Positions 53,465 through 63,122 of a stretch of 64,000 bases of DNA are shown here, one piece after another. Origin of the DNA: Oceanobacillus piezotolerans (GTDB lineage Bacteria; Bacillota; Bacilli; Bacillales; Amphibacillaceae); the NCBI RefSeq assembly GCF_003665065.1, contig NZ_RCHR01000004.1, positions 1 to 64,000 of the forward strand, given 5' to 3'. How positions within the stretch are numbered: position 1 is the first letter of the stretch; the number at the start of each line of letters is the position of its first letter. Both the position numbers and the translations under genes were made by a program. The notes under the pieces were generated by a model. It saw only the letters and a program-made list of their open reading frames with translations. It did no database searches and was not told the DNA's origin.

Positions 53465-54250
53465 CTAAATATGATACTCCAATGGTGGTTTTGAGCTGTT
53501 TAGATGGAATTCTTGAAGGATTTGTTTTCGGTAATATTGAAATTCATCCCCGCTTCGATCTCTTGGTTTATAGGAATCAATAACAATTTCACGCTGAATT
53601 CTTCCAGGTTCCTTTCCCATTACAACGACTCGATCAGCTAAATAAATTGCTTCATCAATGTCATGGGTAACAATGATAATGGTTGTCTTCATTTCCTGCT
53701 GAATGCGAATCAATTCGTCCTGCAAATAATAGCGATTGAATGTATCCAATGCGCCAAACGGCTCATCCATTAGCAATACGTCTGGCTCAATGGCAAGTGC
53801 ACGTGCAATCGAGACGCGTTGTTGCATTCCTCCAGATAATTGGCGTGGAAAATGATTCGCTTTATCCCCTAGTCCTACCAATTCCACATAATGATACGCC
53901 TGCTTCTTTCGTTCCTCTTTTGATAGATTACTATCTTCCAATCCTAATTCAACGTTTTTCAATACAGATCGCCATGGCAGCAGTCCATAATGTTGAAATA
54001 GCATCACACTTTTCTTACTAGGCTTTGTTACTTCCTTTCCATCCAGCAAAACTTGCCCCACATTAGCTGGTTCAAATCCTCCAATAATATTCAATAAAGT
54101 ACTTTTCCCACAACCGCTTTGTCCCAATATTGCTATGGTTTCTCTTTGATTCACACTTAAATTGATATCCTTTAATATCAACTCATCTTTTCCGTTATTG
54201 CGAAATGACTTTGATACATCCTTTACTTCAATAAACATCGGCTTACTCAA
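53465..54250 (-). CDS. ABC transporter ATP-binding protein, SsuB/TauB type
   Basis: A 261-residue ATPase: Walker A GQSGCGKST, Q-loop FQHYGLLPW, signature LSGGMQQRVSIARALAI, Walker B VLLMDEPFGALD and switch His in IVTHDIDEAIYLADRVVVM. Start TTG 54250 behind GGAGGGG (ATG 54238 is an alternative). First gene of the importer operon, with the shared 37-bp promoter element 50-90 bases upstream. Confidence 0.92.
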   Translation of the reverse strand: MSKPMFIEVKDVSKSFRNNGKDELILKDINLSVNQRETIAILGQSGCGKSTLLNIIGGFEPANVGQVLLDGKEVTKPSKKSVMLFQHYGLLPWRSVLKNVELGLEDSNLSKEERKKQAYHYVELVGLGDKANHFPRQLSGGMQQRVSIARALAIEPDVLLMDEPFGALDTFNRYYLQDELIRIQQEMKTTIIIVTHDIDEAIYLADRVVVMGKEPGRIQREIVIDSYKPRDRSGDEFQYYRKQILQEFHLNSSKPPLEYHI

Positions 54251-54302
54251 AGGCTCCCCTCCAAAATCAAATAATCCTTATAAGTTTAGTATGTTTTATG
54301 TT

Positions 54303-54339
54303 AGTTATATTATTATACTCGCTTCAAAAAATCAACCTA
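54303..54339 (-). promoter_or_regulatory. Shared promoter/operator element, copy B
   Basis: On the minus strand TAGGTTGATTTTTTGAAGCG runs into AGTATAATAA. It matches copy A (51144-51180) at 30 of 37 positions, with identical spacing between GTTGATTT and TATAAT. It lies upstream of the ABC importer operon. Confidence 0.6.
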
Positions 54340-54463
54340 TTTTTAAATATTCAAAAATAAAATGACTCCCACAATATTGAGGTACAATTAGTTCTCCTCC
54401 ATGTTTCCATAGAACAACAGAAGGGAAGATAAGAAGAAAAGAATGTTTATGGGAGAAATGAAA

Positions 54464-55354
54464 ATGAAGAAAGCCATGTTAATTGCAAATCCAGATTCTG
54501 GAAAAGAGAGAAGCACAGAATATCAACAAAAAGCTTTGGAAGCAGTAAAAAGAAATGGCTACGAAACCTCAATACGTCTAACAGAAAAACAGTCTGATGC
54601 AACGAAATATGCAAGAGAGGCTTGTAGTAAAGAAATGGATTTATTAATTGTGATGGGTGGCGATGGGACAGTCAATGAGGCAATAAACGGCCTTGCGGAG
54701 CAAAAGCATCGTCCTATATTATCCATCATTCCCTTAGGAACCGTTAATAATTTAGCTAGGGCCCTCTCCATCCCTCTTCAGACAGATGCAGCAATCGAAT
54801 TGTTAGAAAAGGATACATTCACGAAGGAAATTGACATTGCAAAGACCCATGAACGCTATTTTATGAGCAGTATTTCCATCGGTCCCATTGCAGAAGCTTT
54901 CTATGGAGTTCCATCAGAACAAAAATCAAAACTGGGTGCTTTGGCCTATGTGTTAGAAGGTGCGAAAAAACTTAGAGATGATGAGGGGTTTAATGTAGAA
55001 ATAGATGCAAATGGCAAAGTTATAAAAAAACATGCCTTTCTAATTCTCGTTGCCCTTACTAATTCTGTTGGTGGCTATATCCACTTTAATCCAAAAGCAG
55101 AGGTCGATGATGGGAAAATGCATATCTTCATTTTTGAAGAGCTCTCCGCTTTCAACATTTTCAGTATGGTTGGTTCTACCCTCAGTGGAAATTTACAGAA
55201 TGATGATCATATCACTTATCTCACAGCAAACCGAATTACCATCCGTACAGACCAAATCCTTACTGCCAATGTTGATGGAGAGGAAGGACCTCACACGCCA
55301 GTTAAATTGAAACTGCTTCCTAGTCATTTGGAAGTAATAGTGCCTAAACCATAA
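54464..55354 (+). CDS. Diacylglycerol/lipid kinase family protein (YegS/BmrU-like)
   Basis: A 296-residue lipid kinase of the DAGK_cat fold. MLIANPDSGK is the N-terminal strand, VMGGDGTVNEAINGL the GGDGT nucleotide motif, IPLGTVNNLARAL the second conserved block, and ANVDGEE the C-terminal one. It phosphorylates a lipid or related substrate at the inner membrane face. ATG 54464 with GGGAGA is preferred over ATG 54443. Monocistronic. Confidence 0.87.
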   Translation: MKKAMLIANPDSGKERSTEYQQKALEAVKRNGYETSIRLTEKQSDATKYAREACSKEMDLLIVMGGDGTVNEAINGLAEQKHRPILSIIPLGTVNNLARALSIPLQTDAAIELLEKDTFTKEIDIAKTHERYFMSSISIGPIAEAFYGVPSEQKSKLGALAYVLEGAKKLRDDEGFNVEIDANGKVIKKHAFLILVALTNSVGGYIHFNPKAEVDDGKMHIFIFEELSAFNIFSMVGSTLSGNLQNDDHITYLTANRITIRTDQILTANVDGEEGPHTPVKLKLLPSHLEVIVPKP

Positions 55355-55409
55355 TGATTAGCAAACAATATTCTCCATCTGCAATCATAGTATCATCATT
55401 GCCAACAGC

Positions 55410-55449
55410 TAAGCCCCTCTCCTCCATTATATGGAGGCAGAGGGGCTTA
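55410..55449 (+). terminator. Stem-loop after the lipid kinase gene
   Basis: TAAGCCCCTCT and AGAGGGGCTTA enclose an inner CCTCC/GGAGG pair, making a long stem readable on both strands; the T tract is poor. Confidence 0.65.
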
Positions 55450-55552
55450 TTAAGGAATAATGCTTATTATTTATAATCGGTGGACAGGAATAATTATTCA
55501 TGAAGGAAAAGCAAAAACCTGCAGTACCTTTGTTCATTTAATGCCATTCCCT

Positions 55553-55670
55553 CTAGCTTTTATCCCACTTTCCCAATAAATGTATCGCTCTGTTGAAAAG
55601 CTACCCATCAATTCCGATAAGATAATCCCATCGATTAACATTAAACCAGCAAGATCTGTATTCTGCCATA
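55553..55670 (-). pseudogene. Relic of an SsuC-type ABC permease C-terminus
   Basis: On the minus strand one frame gives NTDLAGLMLIDGIIL and another, one frameshift later, IGIDG-stop-LFNRAIHLLGKW, ending at TAG (55553-55555). This aligns with IGVCGLLIDRAIRLLERW of the intact permease at 51718. A frameshift and an internal stop show it is a dead fragment of about 35 codons, left between the lipid kinase and pepF genes. Presumably a second importer once stood here. Confidence 0.6.
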
Positions 55671-55736
55671 AGACAGTGTAATCGGATTACACTCCTAGCT
55701 AGTTTGGAATTAGTAAAAAACCTCTTCCAAGTCGAT

Positions 55737-57518
55737 CTACACTAGACTTATAAACTCCTTTACATCCTTCGCCATTAACTCGATCCCAGCTGCCCAGAAG
55801 TCTTGTTTCGTTAGGTCAACACCTAAATGTTTCTTCGCCAAGTCTTCCACCCTCATGGAACCAGTATCTTGTAACAGTGCTATATACTTTTCTTCAAAGC
55901 CAGCTGGATTCTTTAAGTATTCGGCATAAATTCCTAGGCTAAACAAGTAGCCAAATGTATATGGGAAATTGTAAAATGGCACACTATCAATAAAGAAGTG
56001 GAGTTTACTGCACCAGAAATGCGGATGATAGCTAGATAAGCTGTCACCATATGCTTCTTTTTGTGCATTAACCATCAATTCATTTAACCTTTGTTCAGAC
56101 ACGATTCCTTTCGTTCTTTCTTCATAAAAGGCAGTTTCAAATAAGAAACGAGCATGAATGTTCATAAACATCGCTGTTGCGTTCTCCAATTTTGCATTCA
56201 GAAGTGAGATTTTTTCTTCCTTAGATTTAGCATTCGCCACAGTCGCATTATTGATGATCGTTTCCGCAAAAGTACTTGCTGTTTCCGCAACGTTCATGGC
56301 GTATCTGCGATTAAGTGTCGGCAAGTCTTTCATGACATGGCTATGAAAAGCATGTCCCAGTTCATGGGCAAGAGTACTTGTATCACTATTCGATCCAGTA
56401 AAGGTCATAAAAATTCGCGACTCTCCAAACTCTGGCAATCCGGTACAATAGCCACCAGGACGTTTATTCGGACGATCCTCCGCCTCTACCCAGCGATTTT
56501 CCAGTGCATGTTTTGCAAATCCTGCTAATTTCGGACCAAAGCTTGCAAAATTTTCGATAACAAAGTCACAGGCTTCATCATACGTGAATTCCTTTGGTTT
56601 TTCACTTCCTACAGCAAGCGGTGCATCTACATCCTGCCATCCAAGCTTCTCCATTCCAAGAAGCTTTGCCTTTTTATTCAAAAAGTCAATGAAAGGTTTT
56701 TTATTGCTAGAGACTGCTCCCCACATTGCGTCCAATGTTTCTTTGGACATGCGATTATACTCTAGTGGATCTTCTAAGAAATGATCTCGGTCATGCAGCT
56801 TTTGCAATGTAATACGATAGCCATCTAAGTGATTAAGTGTGTCAGCAAATATAGGGGCATATTTTGTCCAAGCAGCTTCCCAGTTTTCAAACAGCTGGCT
56901 TCGCACTTCTTTGTCAGGGTCAGCATACATCCGGTTCATCGCTTGCCCAATAGATAATTCAGTCGTCTTGCCTTCCGAATCGGTAAATGGTATCGTCATC
57001 GTAGATACAATCGTATCATACAAGTTACTCCAAGCTGATAATCCATCCTTGTTTAACTCCGTAATGATTCTTTCCTCTTCCTCTGAGAGAAGACGCTTGC
57101 CCTGATCCCTTATTTCATTTAATGCAAAAGAGACAGCTTGTAATTCTTCATCTTGAAGGAGTTCTAGCCAGTCTTGATCTGAGAATGCAACAAGTTTTTT
57201 CGTAAATACTGTTGATAACTTCTGCACGTCACTGTATAAATCCATCACCTGTCCCATCACTACACTCGCATGCTCATCCTTCGTATATGCATCATGCGAC
57301 ATTTGCACAAATGTTCTTGATTGACCTAACCCTTTACCAATCTTCTCCTGTTGCTTTAAAATTTCTTTAAATAATTTTTGTGAATTGTCCCAAGTTTGGA
57401 TAAGATTCTCATAAGTATCAATGTCCTTCTTAATATCTTTTAGCTTTGCCTGTAAGTGTTTAGAAGCAGTTCCTCCAGGAAAAATCGTTTCTAAATCCCA
57501 CGTATCTTTGTATTTCAA
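55737..57518 (-). CDS. pepF: Oligoendopeptidase F, M3 family
   Basis: A 593-residue cytosolic zinc metallopeptidase. The active-site motif HELGHAFH is near residue 380, with the downstream Glu in MNVAETASTFAET. FTGSNSDTSTLAHELGHAF and HARFLFETAFYEER are M3B/PepF features. It hydrolyses oligopeptides of about 7-17 residues. Preceded by AAAGGAG. Single gene in this stretch. Confidence 0.92.
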   Translation of the reverse strand: MKYKDTWDLETIFPGGTASKHLQAKLKDIKKDIDTYENLIQTWDNSQKLFKEILKQQEKIGKGLGQSRTFVQMSHDAYTKDEHASVVMGQVMDLYSDVQKLSTVFTKKLVAFSDQDWLELLQDEELQAVSFALNEIRDQGKRLLSEEEERIITELNKDGLSAWSNLYDTIVSTMTIPFTDSEGKTTELSIGQAMNRMYADPDKEVRSQLFENWEAAWTKYAPIFADTLNHLDGYRITLQKLHDRDHFLEDPLEYNRMSKETLDAMWGAVSSNKKPFIDFLNKKAKLLGMEKLGWQDVDAPLAVGSEKPKEFTYDEACDFVIENFASFGPKLAGFAKHALENRWVEAEDRPNKRPGGYCTGLPEFGESRIFMTFTGSNSDTSTLAHELGHAFHSHVMKDLPTLNRRYAMNVAETASTFAETIINNATVANAKSKEEKISLLNAKLENATAMFMNIHARFLFETAFYEERTKGIVSEQRLNELMVNAQKEAYGDSLSSYHPHFWCSKLHFFIDSVPFYNFPYTFGYLFSLGIYAEYLKNPAGFEEKYIALLQDTGSMRVEDLAKKHLGVDLTKQDFWAAGIELMAKDVKEFISLV

Positions 57519-57626
57519 ATTTCTTCACTCCTTTTCTATATTTTACCATTACTTTATTAAGCAAGGGAAACAAGAGTAGGATGATTAAAAAGTTAGTTAA
57601 GCAGATTACTTTCCCAGAAAATACTA

Positions 57627-57657
57627 TTAAACGACACCTATCACAGGTGCCGTTTAA
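57627..57657 (-). terminator. Stem-loop after the YfcC gene
   Basis: AAACGGCACCT and AGGTGTCGTTT form an 11-position stem with one G-U-type mismatch and a 5-base loop; the T tract is weak. Confidence 0.55.
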
Positions 57658-57692
57658 ATTCCAATCTTAATAGTCCACTATTTTACTAAACA

Positions 57693-59129
57693 TCAAACCG
57701 TCCAAATAAACATATGAACAACCGTAACTATAACCGCGCCAGCCAGATAAGATATTGCGATTACTGGCCATACCCATTTAATCCATTTTATCCACGGTAT
57801 TCTTGCCAATGCAAGTGAAGCCATTAAAACTCCCGATGTAGGGGTAATGGCATGAGAAATCCCATCCCCTAATTGAAATGCCATTACGGCAGTTTGTCTG
57901 CTCACTCCAGTTAAATCAGCAAGTGGAGTCATAATAGGCATCGTTAAAGCAGCTTGTCCACTTCCCGATGGAACAATAAAGTTCAAAAGACTTTGTGTTA
58001 TATACATCCCCATCGCGGAGAATGCAGTTGGTAATTGTCCAATTGCACCAGATAAGCTATATAAGATCGTATCAATCGTGTTACTATCCTCTAATACAAC
58101 TATAATCCCATAGGCCAAACCAACAACCAATGCTCCAACAACTAGATCTCTACAACCATTTACAAAGGATTCAGCAATTTGATTAATTCGGAGCTTAGCT
58201 ACAAATCCGGCAATAATCCCCATCAATAAAAATAGTGAGGCAATTTCCATGATGTACCATTCATAAAATGTAACACCTATTGCAAGTCCAATAATCGTTA
58301 AAAATAGCAAACCAATAATAATGGATTGTCGAGCTGTTAACTTTGTCTCAAGATGATTCTGTATAGAATCTTCTTTCTTCCATTGCTTGTCAATGTCATA
58401 CATCAAGCTAATTTCCGGATTTTTTTTAACTTTCTTTGCATAAATCATCACAAATGCAGTACTAAATGCAACAAATATTAACCACACAATAAGGCGAACT
58501 CCCATTCCAGAAAATAGGGGAATTTCTGCAATCCCTTGAGCTACACCAACCGTAAAAGGATTTAGGAATGAAGCAGTAAAGCCCGCACACGATCCAACGA
58601 TGACCATTCCCGCACCTACGAGGGAATCAAAGCCCATCTTAATTGCTAATGGAACTAAAATTAAGATAAAGGGAATCGTTTCTTCCGACATTCCAAATGT
58701 TCCACCACCCAGTGCAAATAAAACCATAACAACGGGTATTAATAGAATCTCTTTTCCTGCCATTTTCGTGGAAACACTTGCAAGCCCCGTTTCAATCGCC
58801 TTGGTAGCATTCAAAATTCCAAAAGCACCACCAACAATAAAAATGAAAAAGATAATTTCAGCAGCATCAACCATGCCTCTATGTACAGACTCTAAAATTC
58901 CAAAAAGTCCAGTAGGATTCGATTCTACCTCGTGATATGTTCCATCTACAACAACTGTTCTTCCAGCCTCATTCACTTCTCTATCATACACCCCAGCAGG
59001 AATCAAATAGGTGAATAATGCTGTAATAATAATTAAACCAAACAATAGTGCGAACACATGAGGGAATTCAAACTTTCCTTTCTTTCTTTTGGAATTTCCC
59101 TCCATAGAAATCGACGTTTCGTCACTCAT
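57693..59129 (-). CDS. YfcC family carrier (DcuC/AbgT-like superfamily)
   Basis: A 478-residue membrane carrier with about twelve helices. FPHVFALLFGLIIITALFTY is TM1 and YLIPAGVYDREVNEAGRTVV the YfcC lumen loop; GGTFGMSEETIPFILILVPL and NFIVPSGSGQAALTMPIMTP are the two substrate-binding hairpins. It follows an M20 amidohydrolase and most likely imports the N-acyl or amidated amino acid that the hydrolase cleaves. Confidence 0.87.
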   Translation of the reverse strand: MSDETSISMEGNSKRKKGKFEFPHVFALLFGLIIITALFTYLIPAGVYDREVNEAGRTVVVDGTYHEVESNPTGLFGILESVHRGMVDAAEIIFFIFIVGGAFGILNATKAIETGLASVSTKMAGKEILLIPVVMVLFALGGGTFGMSEETIPFILILVPLAIKMGFDSLVGAGMVIVGSCAGFTASFLNPFTVGVAQGIAEIPLFSGMGVRLIVWLIFVAFSTAFVMIYAKKVKKNPEISLMYDIDKQWKKEDSIQNHLETKLTARQSIIIGLLFLTIIGLAIGVTFYEWYIMEIASLFLLMGIIAGFVAKLRINQIAESFVNGCRDLVVGALVVGLAYGIIVVLEDSNTIDTILYSLSGAIGQLPTAFSAMGMYITQSLLNFIVPSGSGQAALTMPIMTPLADLTGVSRQTAVMAFQLGDGISHAITPTSGVLMASLALARIPWIKWIKWVWPVIAISYLAGAVIVTVVHMFIWTV

Positions 59130-59245
59130 TAAAAACCTCTCCTTATGTAATTTTCTCTAGTTGTAAAAATAAATAACAGATAGTGAATCGCTACAAACAG
59201 TGAGAGCACAGGATTATTCACTACCTGTCACCATGAAAACTGAAC

Positions 59246-60397
59246 TTACCTATTTTCAAATTCGTTCTTTATGGTGGATAGTAAATCATGATCCGTTATG
59301 ATATCATAACCAGTTTGCGCTAAAGCAAGGACAGCATCTGCAATTGCTGTTTCGCCATCTTTCGTAATGGTTTTATCTGCAAATTCCTTCGTATGGAACA
59401 CGAGCCCAGGTTCGTTCAACCCAACATATGGATGGATTGCCGGAACAACTTGGCTAACATTACCCATATCCGCTGAGCCAGTTGCTGGCACTGGAGGATA
59501 CACTGGATGTGGACTATAAGATTTTAGGTTCTTTGTAAAAATATCTGATAAAGCCTTATTGTTAACCATATTGTCATAGCTCAATTCATAGTTGGAAATA
59601 GCAACAGACGCTCCTGTCATTAAAGCAGCACCCTCTGCAATGTTTCTTACCTTTTTCACAACTTCATCGACTACATTGCGCTCATTTGCACGAATATAAA
59701 ATTGAGCGACAGCTTTCTCTGGTACAATGTTCGCAGCTTGTCCTCCCTCTGTAATAATCCCGTGTATTCTAACATCTGATGGAACATGTTCACGAAGTGC
59801 ATTAATTCCATTAAATAGCTGAATAACGGCATCCAGTGCATTAATTCCTTCTTCAGGGGAAGCAGCTGCATGGGATGCCTTTCCAGTAAAATCAAATTGC
59901 AGGGCGTCCATCGCGAGCATTGGTCCACTTTCTGAAGAAACATCAGCAGGATGTACCATCATCGCTACATCAATATCATCGAAAGTTCCCTGTTCAGCCA
60001 TGGGTACTTTTGCTCCACTTGTTTCCTCGGCAGGAGTCCCAAGAACAACAACTTTTCCACCTATCTCCTGTATATGTTTACTTAGAACAACTCCAGCTCC
60101 AACTGCCATGGTCGCTATTAAATTATGGCCACATCCGTGACCAATTCCAGGCAGCGCATCATACTCTGCTAAAAAGGCAACAGTTGGCCCTGGCTTGTCC
60201 CCAGAAAACTCCGCACGAAAAGCTGTCGGACGATCCACGATACCTGTTTCCACTTCAAAATGATGGGAACGTAAATATGCTACCAATAGCTTCATCGATT
60301 CAAATTCTTCATCCCCAAGCTCGGGATTATTGTATAAGTGGTTGCTGATTTTTATCAGTTCATCTTTTGTTTCCTCAAAATTTTCCGCTAAATTCAC
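59246..60397 (-). CDS. M20 family amidohydrolase
   Basis: A 383-residue zinc-dependent peptidase/aminoacylase. GHGCGHNLIATMAVGA, the bridging Glu of TPAEETSGAK and MVHPADVS and the dimerisation domain with FTGKASHAAASPEEGINALD are M20D (AbgB/amidohydrolase) marks. It hydrolyses amide bonds of N-acylated amino acids or p-aminobenzoyl-glutamate-like compounds in the cytosol. It is the first gene of a pair with the YfcC carrier, 116 bases apart. Confidence 0.9.
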   Translation of the reverse strand: MNLAENFEETKDELIKISNHLYNNPELGDEEFESMKLLVAYLRSHHFEVETGIVDRPTAFRAEFSGDKPGPTVAFLAEYDALPGIGHGCGHNLIATMAVGAGVVLSKHIQEIGGKVVVLGTPAEETSGAKVPMAEQGTFDDIDVAMMVHPADVSSESGPMLAMDALQFDFTGKASHAAASPEEGINALDAVIQLFNGINALREHVPSDVRIHGIITEGGQAANIVPEKAVAQFYIRANERNVVDEVVKKVRNIAEGAALMTGASVAISNYELSYDNMVNNKALSDIFTKNLKSYSPHPVYPPVPATGSADMGNVSQVVPAIHPYVGLNEPGLVFHTKEFADKTITKDGETAIADAVLALAQTGYDIITDHDLLSTIKNEFENR

Positions 60398-60751
60398 GTT
60401 ATGCCCTCCAGTTCTTGATGCTTATGTTTATGGATTATAACACATTTACTAGAAAATTAAATTAAATGTCTTTAATTAATTAAATTTGCACTTTAATATA
60501 GAAGCTGTGACACCTAGAATAGGCTTAATAATTTCAAGCTGGAATCATCTACGCGGAGATCAAATAAATTCGCTTCTCAAAATACCAATTAATAGTTAAA
60601 ACAACATCCCAATAAGGAGGTATTTTTTGAAAATAGGACTTTTATTTTTCTTCATAACAAACTCTTCATTTATCTAAGATTTTCCACCTTTAGAATCGAC
60701 GTGATTCCATATAATACGATTATGATTTCTACGTAAGGCGGGTGGAGTATT
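60398..60751. other. Intergenic region, possible AT-rich operator
   Basis: A perfect palindrome TTTAATTAATTAAA (60471-60484) lies about 75 bases upstream of the M20 gene start and could be an operator. An AAGGAGGT site at 60614 is followed by TTG and only 16 codons (60627-60677), too short to call. Nothing else seen. Confidence 0.4.
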
Positions 60752-61162
60752 TTGAGTTGGCAGAAGAAATTACTACAGTTGATAAAGCAATCCATGAATC
60801 AGAAAATCGCTGTTGCGGTTGATGTATCTACAGATGATTATCCAATTGAAACCATCAGGAATATTATCTCTTTATTTAATGAGGTTAGAGAATCTACCCC
60901 ATTGGTCTGTGCTGATTTTAAAATCAGGGAAATAACGGATACGAGTAAAGTAAAGCAACTTACCTTCCATAGTCACGGAAGAGCGTCCTATACAGATGTA
61001 TTAGAATGGGGACAAGAAAATGACATTGAGAAACTATTTTACATTACAGACGTGACTGGACATTTCTGGGAAGAACTGAAAATCGATTATGATGTTACTT
61101 GGTTAATTCCAGATAGCTATAAACCACAGGTTCCCTTTGGAAAAACCTTTAATCTGGTTTGA
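60752..61162 (+). CDS. Orphan VWA-like domain protein (DUF2201 C-terminal type)
   Basis: A 136-residue protein corresponding only to the VWA-like domain that forms the C-terminal half of DUF2201 proteins. IAVAVDVSTDD occupies the MIDAS-strand position (DxSxD-like), then LFYITDVTGHFWEEL and VTWLIPDSYKPQVPFGKTF match the family end. The usual N-terminal metallopeptidase-like domain and any MoxR ATPase gene are absent. TTG start behind GGTGGAG. Function unknown. Confidence 0.7.
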   Translation: MSWQKKLLQLIKQSMNQKIAVAVDVSTDDYPIETIRNIISLFNEVRESTPLVCADFKIREITDTSKVKQLTFHSHGRASYTDVLEWGQENDIEKLFYITDVTGHFWEELKIDYDVTWLIPDSYKPQVPFGKTFNLV

Positions 61163-61378
61163 ATCATTATTACTGCCATATAAGTATTATCTTTTAACCC
61201 AGGATATTTCATCGAAAGATTACTGGCGAGCTAAGTCATGGCTGACCGGTTTGGCCATGGCTTAGTTTCTATCTATTGGTCAGCTTTAGCTTTCCTTTTA
61301 TATGACCAACATGTGAATTGTTGTAATCCTTCAGCTTTTTATGTTTATAATATATGCAGGACATCGTGGAGGATAAGC

Positions 61379-62977
61379 ATGGATATAGTTAGTGAATTAT
61401 TGAACGATCCGTTATTACTTATATTTTCTATTTTATTTTTAGGTTCCTTACTTGGAAATGTTAAAGTGAAAGGATTGAGTTTAGGAACTGCTGGCGTCTT
61501 ACTTGTAGCGATGGTATTTGGTCACTTTGGTTACCAGGTTCCTCCCATCGTACAAAATTTGGGACTAAGCTTATTTATTGTGGCAATAGGTTTGCAGGCT
61601 GGTCCACGTTTTTTCCGAATGATTCGGACAAGTGGGATGGTTTTTGGAGTAATAGCCGTTATCATCGTTGTTTCAGCTGTTATAACGACTCTTATCGTCT
61701 CTAATACTTTCGATTTATCAGTTCCTTTAGGTGTTGGAATTATGACAGGGGCTTTAACCAGCACACCAGGTCTTGCAGCAGCACTTCAAGCAACCAACGA
61801 CCCGCTCGCTTCTGTAGGTTATGGGATTGCCTACCCATTCGGAGTAATAGCTGTTGTTTTATTTGTGCAGCTCGTTCCCAGGTTAATCAAAACTGATTTA
61901 ATAGAGGATTTAGAACAAGCAAATAATCCAATCAAACGTGAGGATTCACCAGAGCTCATCACCGTTGAAATTACAAATCCAGATTTAAATAAACGGACCA
62001 TAAAAGAAGTTAAGTTCCCGAATAAGAATTCCGTGGTGATTAGTCGTGTTATTCGTGATAAACGCAACATTATCGCTTTAAGTGACACAGTGCTTTTACT
62101 TGGTGATAAACTGGTTGCAGTTGGGAATCATCAGGATATCGAGGAGTTTAGCCAACACGTTGGAAAAGTAGTGGAAACACATTTAGATAATACAGATCAT
62201 ATTAAATATCGCAAAGTGGTTGTTGACTCTGATGAAGTTATTGGGAAAAATTTTAAAGAATTGCGATTAAGAAGAGATTTTGGCGTAACCGTTACACGTG
62301 TAGAGCGAAGCGGTATTGAAATTAACCAAAATCCTAACATGCGTCTGATTCGTGGTGACGTTTTAACGATTGTTAGTACGGAAGATAAATTAGATGAAGT
62401 AGAAAATCTGTTTGCCAGGAAAAAATTGACTATAACCAACGTCGATATTTTCTCCTTAAGTATCATTCTGCTCATTGGAATTTTAGCCGGAATGGTGCCG
62501 ATCCCGTTACCTGGCCTAGGGACAATTACTCTAGGGATTGCTGGAGGGCCTTTGTTTATTGCTTTGATTATCGGACACTTTGGTAAGATAGGTCCGATTC
62601 ACGCACGTTATTTCGGACATTCTAATCAAGTTATTCGTGATATCGGACTAGTCCTTTTTCTTGCTGGAGCAGGTACAACCGCAGGAGATGGGCTTGTAGA
62701 TGTTATCAGAACAGAAGGTTTAAGACTTGTATTCAGCGGAATCATTATAACCTTGGTACCAATGGTTATCGGTTATATTGTCGCGAGAAAAGTATTTAAG
62801 CTCAGTATTGTTCACTCATTGGGTGTACTTTGTGGCGGGATGACCAGTACTCCTGGACTAGGTGCAGTAAATCAAATTGTGGATTCCGAAGATCCTGCTA
62901 TTGCTTATGCCGTAGCATATCCTTTTGCGCTTATATTGGTTGCTATTTCGTCCCAATTGATTGTGTTCTTTTTATGA
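61379..62977 (+). CDS. AAE-family transporter with two TrkA-C domains (YidE/AspT-like)
   Basis: A 532-residue carrier: five helices, two cytoplasmic TrkA_C domains (about residues 200-365), then five to six more helices. The aspartate:alanine-exchanger signature occurs twice, as GALTSTPGLAAAL near 130 and GGMTSTPGLGAVN near 490. ATG 61379 follows GTGGAGGAT; earlier in-frame codons have no such site. The substrate is probably an anion or amino acid; TrkA_C domains suggest ligand gating. Monocistronic. Confidence 0.87.
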   Translation: MDIVSELLNDPLLLIFSILFLGSLLGNVKVKGLSLGTAGVLLVAMVFGHFGYQVPPIVQNLGLSLFIVAIGLQAGPRFFRMIRTSGMVFGVIAVIIVVSAVITTLIVSNTFDLSVPLGVGIMTGALTSTPGLAAALQATNDPLASVGYGIAYPFGVIAVVLFVQLVPRLIKTDLIEDLEQANNPIKREDSPELITVEITNPDLNKRTIKEVKFPNKNSVVISRVIRDKRNIIALSDTVLLLGDKLVAVGNHQDIEEFSQHVGKVVETHLDNTDHIKYRKVVVDSDEVIGKNFKELRLRRDFGVTVTRVERSGIEINQNPNMRLIRGDVLTIVSTEDKLDEVENLFARKKLTITNVDIFSLSIILLIGILAGMVPIPLPGLGTITLGIAGGPLFIALIIGHFGKIGPIHARYFGHSNQVIRDIGLVLFLAGAGTTAGDGLVDVIRTEGLRLVFSGIIITLVPMVIGYIVARKVFKLSIVHSLGVLCGGMTSTPGLGAVNQIVDSEDPAIAYAVAYPFALILVAISSQLIVFFL

Positions 62978-62983
62978 ATATAT

Positions 62984-63022
62984 AAAGGCAATTCACTGTA
63001 GCGGTGGATTGCCTCTTTTGTT
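62984..63022 (+). terminator. Terminator of the AAE transporter gene
   Basis: AGGCAATTCAC and GTGGATTGCCT form an 11-position stem, followed by CTTTTGTTTT. Confidence 0.75.
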
Positions 63023-63122
63023 TTGAGCAAACAGCTATTGCTGCACTTTGTTTTTCTTGTCCCTATCCTGATGTATGTTATGCTTATATTGATCAATATA
63101 AAATCGAAAGGAGCGAAGAACA

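Noticed and set aside
60627..60677. TTG-started 16-codon frame behind AAGGAGGT
   Set aside because: Good ribosome site, but the peptide is only 16 residues with no supporting promoter, terminator or partner.
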